NCBI RefSeq assembly: GCF_035627495.1
Contig: NZ_DASPLO010000218.1
Location: 1-64,000, forward strand
From: Methylocaldum sp035627495
GTDB lineage: Bacteria > Pseudomonadota > Gammaproteobacteria > Methylococcales > Methylococcaceae
Reading direction: 5' to 3'
DNA length: 64,000 nucleotides
The first letter of the stretch is position 1, and each line of letters begins with the position of its first letter. Shown one piece after another: positions 60,744-64,000 of this stretch. The position numbers and the translations under genes were made by a program. The notes beneath the pieces were generated by a model, which saw only the letters and a list, made by a program, of their open reading frames with translations, was not told where the DNA came from and made no database searches.

Positions 60744-62312
60744 CTACGATGATTTCGTGAATAGGTGGCGGCTGAAACAGGGAATATTCTGCGAGTGGGC
60801 TCTGCTGGAATAATCCAAAAGCGCTTTGAGCCCCTTATGGTCCACGGGTTTGAAGAGATGATGATCGAATCTTGCTTCGTGCATCCATCGAAGTTCGTTG
60901 GCATGCCCGCACTCGGTAACGGCAATGAGCTTGGGGCATTGGTGACCATATTCTTGGCGAAGACACCGGGCCAGCTCGTAGCCATCCATCTCGGGTGGGC
61001 GTATGGTTACGAGCACCGCTTCGGGCCGCCGTTCACGGACTGTCGGCAGCACCTGCCGGCCTTCGTGCACGGCACGCGCTTCATATCCCCACAGTTTCAA
61101 CAGTTCGACGGTGCTTCGAGCCGATTCGATATCGGCATCTGCAACCAGTACGTGATAATTCGAGACCGTATCTTCGGACGCTTGCTGCGGTGGAACCTGT
61201 TCGGACGCATCTATATCAAGATCAAGCAGCGGCAGCCGCACCACGAATTCGCTGCCCGTGCCGGTTCCGGCGCTATGGGCTTCCACTTCTCCGCCATGCA
61301 TCTCCACCAATCGCTTCACCAGGCTCAAACCGATGCCTAAGCCGCCTTGTGCCCGGTCAAGGGAACGCGGCTCCTGGGTGAACAAGTCGAAAATGTGCGG
61401 AAGATTCAAAGGCGAAATACCCGTTCCGTTATCCTGCACCCGTATCACTGCTCTGGCGCCGTCCGTTTCGACCGACAACCGGATAAGTCCGCCTTCTTCC
61501 GTATATTTCGCCGCATTGTCCAAAAGATTGGAAAATACCTGCGTCAATCGAGCGAAATCGGCTTCCACCCAAACGGGGTTGGACGATAGCCGAAGAAGCA
61601 ATTCATGCCGGTTAGCCTCGATGAGCGGACGGCTCGCTTCGACAGCTTGGAAAACGGAAGTCGTGAGTTCCAGGGATTCGCGCTTGAGCGTTACCTTGCC
61701 ACAGGTTAGGCGTGATATGTCGAGGAGATCGTCGACCAAGCGCGTGAGTTGGGTCAACTGGCGATCGATAATGCCCCGTGCCCAATCCACGTGAAACGGC
61801 GTCACATCCGCTTGTTTCAAGACTTCGACCGCATTGCGGATGGGGGCAAGCGGGTTGCGCAGTTCGTGGGACAGCATCGCGAGGAACTCATCCTTGCGGC
61901 GATCGGCTTCTTTTAAAGCTTCCTCGGTTCGTTTGCGCTCTATGGCGTAGCGGATGGACCGGATAAGCAGGTTGCCCTGGAACTGTCCCTTGATGACATA
62001 ATCCTGAGCCCCTTCCTGAATCAGGCGGAATCCGACGGCTTCGTTGTCCAGGCCGGTACAAACGATAATAGGAACGGAACTCGCCAGATCGCGGATTTTC
62101 AGCAGCGTATCGATGCCCTCGGCATCGGGTAGATTGAGATCCAAAAGGATCACATCGAACCGCTGCCGCCCCAAAATTTCGGTGGCCTCGCTGAGCCGCG
62201 CGACCCGATCCAAATCGAAACGCACCACGCCGACCTGGGCCAAGGCTTCTTCGACCAGGAACGCATCGCTCGGGCTGTCCTCCACCAAGAGGACACGATA
62301 GTGCTGCTGCAT
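60744..62312 (-). CDS. Receiver - histidine kinase - pseudo-receiver hybrid protein
   Basis: A 522-residue cytoplasmic protein. Residues 5-120 are an intact receiver (VLLVEDSPSDAF, phosphoacceptor in VILLDLNLPDAEG). A HisKA domain follows with FLAMLSHELRNPLAPIRNA near residue 145, then HATPase_c with SNLLDNAAKYTEEGG, DNGTGI and GGLGIGLSLV. The C-terminal receiver (about 415-515) reads VLVTIRPPEMDGYEL, with Thr in place of the phosphoacceptor Asp, so it is probably a non-phosphorylatable output. Start at MQQHYRVLL; the frame upstream overlaps the preceding regulator. It starts 8 bases after the stop of the single-domain regulator, giving an operon of kinase, regulator and this protein. Confidence 0.9.
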   Translation of the reverse strand: MQQHYRVLLVEDSPSDAFLVEEALAQVGVVRFDLDRVARLSEATEILGRQRFDVILLDLNLPDAEGIDTLLKIRDLASSVPIIVCTGLDNEAVGFRLIQEGAQDYVIKGQFQGNLLIRSIRYAIERKRTEEALKEADRRKDEFLAMLSHELRNPLAPIRNAVEVLKQADVTPFHVDWARGIIDRQLTQLTRLVDDLLDISRLTCGKVTLKRESLELTTSVFQAVEASRPLIEANRHELLLRLSSNPVWVEADFARLTQVFSNLLDNAAKYTEEGGLIRLSVETDGARAVIRVQDNGTGISPLNLPHIFDLFTQEPRSLDRAQGGLGIGLSLVKRLVEMHGGEVEAHSAGTGTGSEFVVRLPLLDLDIDASEQVPPQQASEDTVSNYHVLVADADIESARSTVELLKLWGYEARAVHEGRQVLPTVRERRPEAVLVTIRPPEMDGYELARCLRQEYGHQCPKLIAVTECGHANELRWMHEARFDHHLFKPVDHKGLKALLDYSSRAHSQNIPCFSRHLFTKSS

Positions 62313-62320
62313 AGGTTGAA

Positions 62321-62749
62321 CTACTGGGAAGGAAGGCTCACCACCGTAAACCAAAAACTCTCGATAGCTTGAACCACTTTGACAAAACTCTCGAAATGAA
62401 CCGGCTTGGTGATATAGCAATTGGCATGTAGCCCATACGCGCGAAGGATGTCCTCCTCCGCCCTGGAAACCGTCATCACCACCACCGGAATCATCTTCAG
62501 GTTCGCATCGCTCTTGATTTCGGCGAGAACCTCGCGACCGTCCTTCTTAGGCAGATTAAGATCCAAAAGAATCAAATCCGGACGTGGCGCATCGGCGTAT
62601 TTGCCCTCCCGCCGGAGGAACGCGATCGCTTCGACGCCGTCTTCCACGATGAAAAGCTCCGTGAGCAGCTTCGCGGATTCGAGCGCTTCCTGAGTGAGAA
62701 GTACATCGGTAGGGCTATCTTCAACCAGCAGGATATTGACAGGTTTCAT
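62321..62749 (-). CDS. Single-domain response regulator (Rcp1-like)
   Basis: A 142-residue stand-alone receiver of the type paired with phytochrome-like kinases. The acidic pocket is in NILLVEDSPTDVLLTQ, the phosphoacceptor in LILLDLNLPKKDG near residue 64, the Thr in VVVMTVSRAEEDI near residue 92, and the Lys in CYITKPVHFESF near residue 115. No output domain, so it relays phosphate. Its ATG overlaps the stop of the upstream kinase by four bases. Confidence 0.93.
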   Translation of the reverse strand: MKPVNILLVEDSPTDVLLTQEALESAKLLTELFIVEDGVEAIAFLRREGKYADAPRPDLILLDLNLPKKDGREVLAEIKSDANLKMIPVVVMTVSRAEEDILRAYGLHANCYITKPVHFESFVKVVQAIESFWFTVVSLPSQ

Positions 62750-64000
62750 CGGATCATTCTGGATTCGGTTGGGTGAGTGGGAAAGGTGAAGAAAAAGGTA
62801 GTGCCGTAGCCGGGCTCGGATTCCACCCAGATACGTCCGCCGTGCCGCTCCACGACTCTTTTACAAATGGCGAGACCGATTCCGGTGCCGGGATAGTCGT
62901 GCCGTGCGTGCAATCGTTGAAAAATCCTGAATATCCGTTCGAAATAATGGGGTTCTATGCCGATACCGTTGTCGCGGACCGTAAAAACCCATTCGCTGTT
63001 TTGCTTTGTTACGCCGACATGGATCAACGGTACTTGATCACCGCGGAATTTGACAGCGTTACTGATCAGGTTCTGGAACAACTGGATGAGCTGACCCGGG
63101 TCCGCAACGATCGTAGGCAGATCGTCATAGGTTACTTCGGCCCCGCTCTCTCTGATGGCGACCTCGAGATTGGCCAAAACCGTAGTGATGATGCTTCGGC
63201 AGTCCGTCGGTTCGAAGGGCCGGTCCCGGGAGCCGATACGCGAATACGCCAAGAGATCGTTGATGAGGTTCTGCATGCGCGTGGCGCCTTCCACCGCATG
63301 GGTGATCACCTCGTCGGCGCGCGTATCCAGCTTTCCCTGGTACCGCCGCCGAATGATTTCCACGCAGCCGGCCACCGCCCGCAAAGGCTCCTGAAGATCG
63401 TGGGAAGCCACATAGGCGAATTCCTGCAGCTCCGCATTGGAGCGCGCCAACTCCTGCGCCTGCGCGGCGAGCCGTTCCTCCGCCGCCTTGTGTTCGGTCA
63501 CGTCGAGCATGATGCCGATCATGCGGACGGGACGACCGTACCGGCCGTACAAGATCTGGCCGCGGTCGTTGACCCACCGAATGCTGCCGTCGGCATGCAA
63601 CACGCGGTATTCCAGATTGAACATATCCTGCGTCCGCTGAGCCATGAACCGCTTGATCACCGAATCCACGGTCTCTTTTACGGCCGCACGGTCATCGGGA
63701 TGTACCCTATTGAACCAATTCTCAGCGGTGGCTTCGCATTCGCCCGGCTTGAGCCCGAGCAGAAGATAGGACCCATCCGACCAGGTAACTTTATCCCGAG
63801 GGATGTCCCAATCCCAGGTCCCCGCCCTCGCCGAGCTCAAAGCCAGATTTAAACGCGCTTCGCTTTGCCGCAGAACCTCTTCGGCCTGTTTGCGCTGGGT
63901 AATATCCGCTATGGCGGCCAGTACACAAAGATCCCCGTCAATCCGTATTGGACTCAAGGCGATTTCGATGGGAATTTCTTCGCCATTCTTGCGCAAACCA
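62746..64000 (-). CDS. PAS sensor histidine kinase (5' end beyond the window)
   Basis: At least 417 residues; the N-terminus lies beyond the right edge because the visible frame begins inside a PAS/PAC domain (RKNGEEIPIEIALSPIRIDG). A second PAS/PAC domain follows (ALSSARAGTWDWDIPRDKV, then MIGIMLDVTEHKAAEERL). The dimerisation helix FAYVASHDLQEPLRAVAG is of the phytochrome-like HisKA type. HATPase_c has LFQNLISNAVKF, DNGIGI and GTGIGLAICKRVVERHGG. This kinase form normally partners Rcp1-type regulators, matching the next gene, with which it overlaps by four bases. Confidence 0.9.
   Translation of the reverse strand, partial: GLRKNGEEIPIEIALSPIRIDGDLCVLAAIADITQRKQAEEVLRQSEARLNLALSSARAGTWDWDIPRDKVTWSDGSYLLLGLKPGECEATAENWFNRVHPDDRAAVKETVDSVIKRFMAQRTQDMFNLEYRVLHADGSIRWVNDRGQILYGRYGRPVRMIGIMLDVTEHKAAEERLAAQAQELARSNAELQEFAYVASHDLQEPLRAVAGCVEIIRRRYQGKLDTRADEVITHAVEGATRMQNLINDLLAYSRIGSRDRPFEPTDCRSIITTVLANLEVAIRESGAEVTYDDLPTIVADPGQLIQLFQNLISNAVKFRGDQVPLIHVGVTKQNSEWVFTVRDNGIGIEPHYFERIFRIFQRLHARHDYPGTGIGLAICKRVVERHGGRIWVESEPGYGTTFFFTFPTHPTESRMIR

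Noticed and set aside
62773..63852. 359-codon plus-strand frame opposite the partial kinase
   Set aside because: Antisense to intact PAS, HisKA and HATPase motifs; the translation looks random and histidine/aspartate-rich.
1..64000. CRISPR arrays, tRNA and rRNA genes
   Set aside because: Repeats in the window are dispersed palindromes, not regularly spaced identical units. I found no cloverleaf with a convincing T-loop and acceptor stem, and no rRNA-like segment.

Overview
The window is about 64 kb of GC-rich chromosome from a gammaproteobacterial methylotroph, most likely a methanotroph of the Methylococcales. The evidence is a complete pqqABCDE operon (the cofactor of methanol dehydrogenase), a serine-cycle module mcl-mtkA-mtkB (malyl-CoA lyase and both subunits of malate-CoA ligase), and ordinary gammaproteobacterial housekeeping genes (gshA, icd, relA, lhr, rlmD, cysM, dtd, rraA, ispH). 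No rRNA, tRNA, CRISPR array, prophage or intact insertion sequence was recognised. Genus and species cannot be fixed from the sequence alone.

Layout. 0-4.3 kb: inositol-3-phosphate synthase, a SAM methyltransferase, a small glycosidase that looks circularly permuted, and a histidine phosphatase; the last three are start/stop overlapped. 4.3-5 kb: a ccdAB toxin-antitoxin pair. 5-7 kb: a phosphoribosyltransferase/kinase-like fusion. 7.1-9.6 kb: a pyruvyl-transferase plus FrhB-like pair, probably for polysaccharide modification. 10-13.5 kb: relA and a diguanylate cyclase. 13.7-16.8 kb: a CHAD protein and NADH dehydrogenase II. 16.8-17.5 kb: a lower-GC gene with a HEPN-type Rx4H motif. 18-30.8 kb: a membrane sensor kinase, lhr helicase, a PilZ protein, a mobA-fdhD fusion, two lipoproteins, gloB and a membrane MutS-like ATPase. 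31.3-39.2 kb: a 1245-residue multidomain flavoprotein, a small secreted protein, icd, gshA and a DUF2782 protein. 39.5-45.9 kb: a TetR regulator, moeB, pqqABCDE, ubiX and prolyl aminopeptidase. 46-51.4 kb: an outer-membrane barrel protein, mcl-mtkAB, a rhodanese and dtd. 51.6-58.1 kb: an L,D-transpeptidase, rlmD, cysM, a U32 tRNA-hydroxylation protein, rraA, a cobalamin adenosyltransferase and ispH. 58.7-64 kb: an HDOD-receiver-GGDEF protein and a kinase/receiver phosphorelay cluster that runs off the right edge.

How the genes work together. The pqq and mcl-mtk blocks support C1 oxidation and assimilation. The mobA-fdhD fusion prepares molybdenum cofactor and sulfur for formate dehydrogenase, the last step of C1 oxidation, and moeB lies directly upstream of pqq. 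Two GGDEF proteins with intact I-sites and a PilZ protein indicate c-di-GMP signalling.

The most striking non-genic feature is the load of small palindromic or MITE-like repeats, in at least five families. One element supplies the stop codon of ino1. Two in-frame copies (54 bp and 132 bp, both multiples of three) lie inside open reading frames. One family has terminal inverted repeats that match within each copy but differ between copies. One family of about 250 bp shows paired substitutions in its hairpins.
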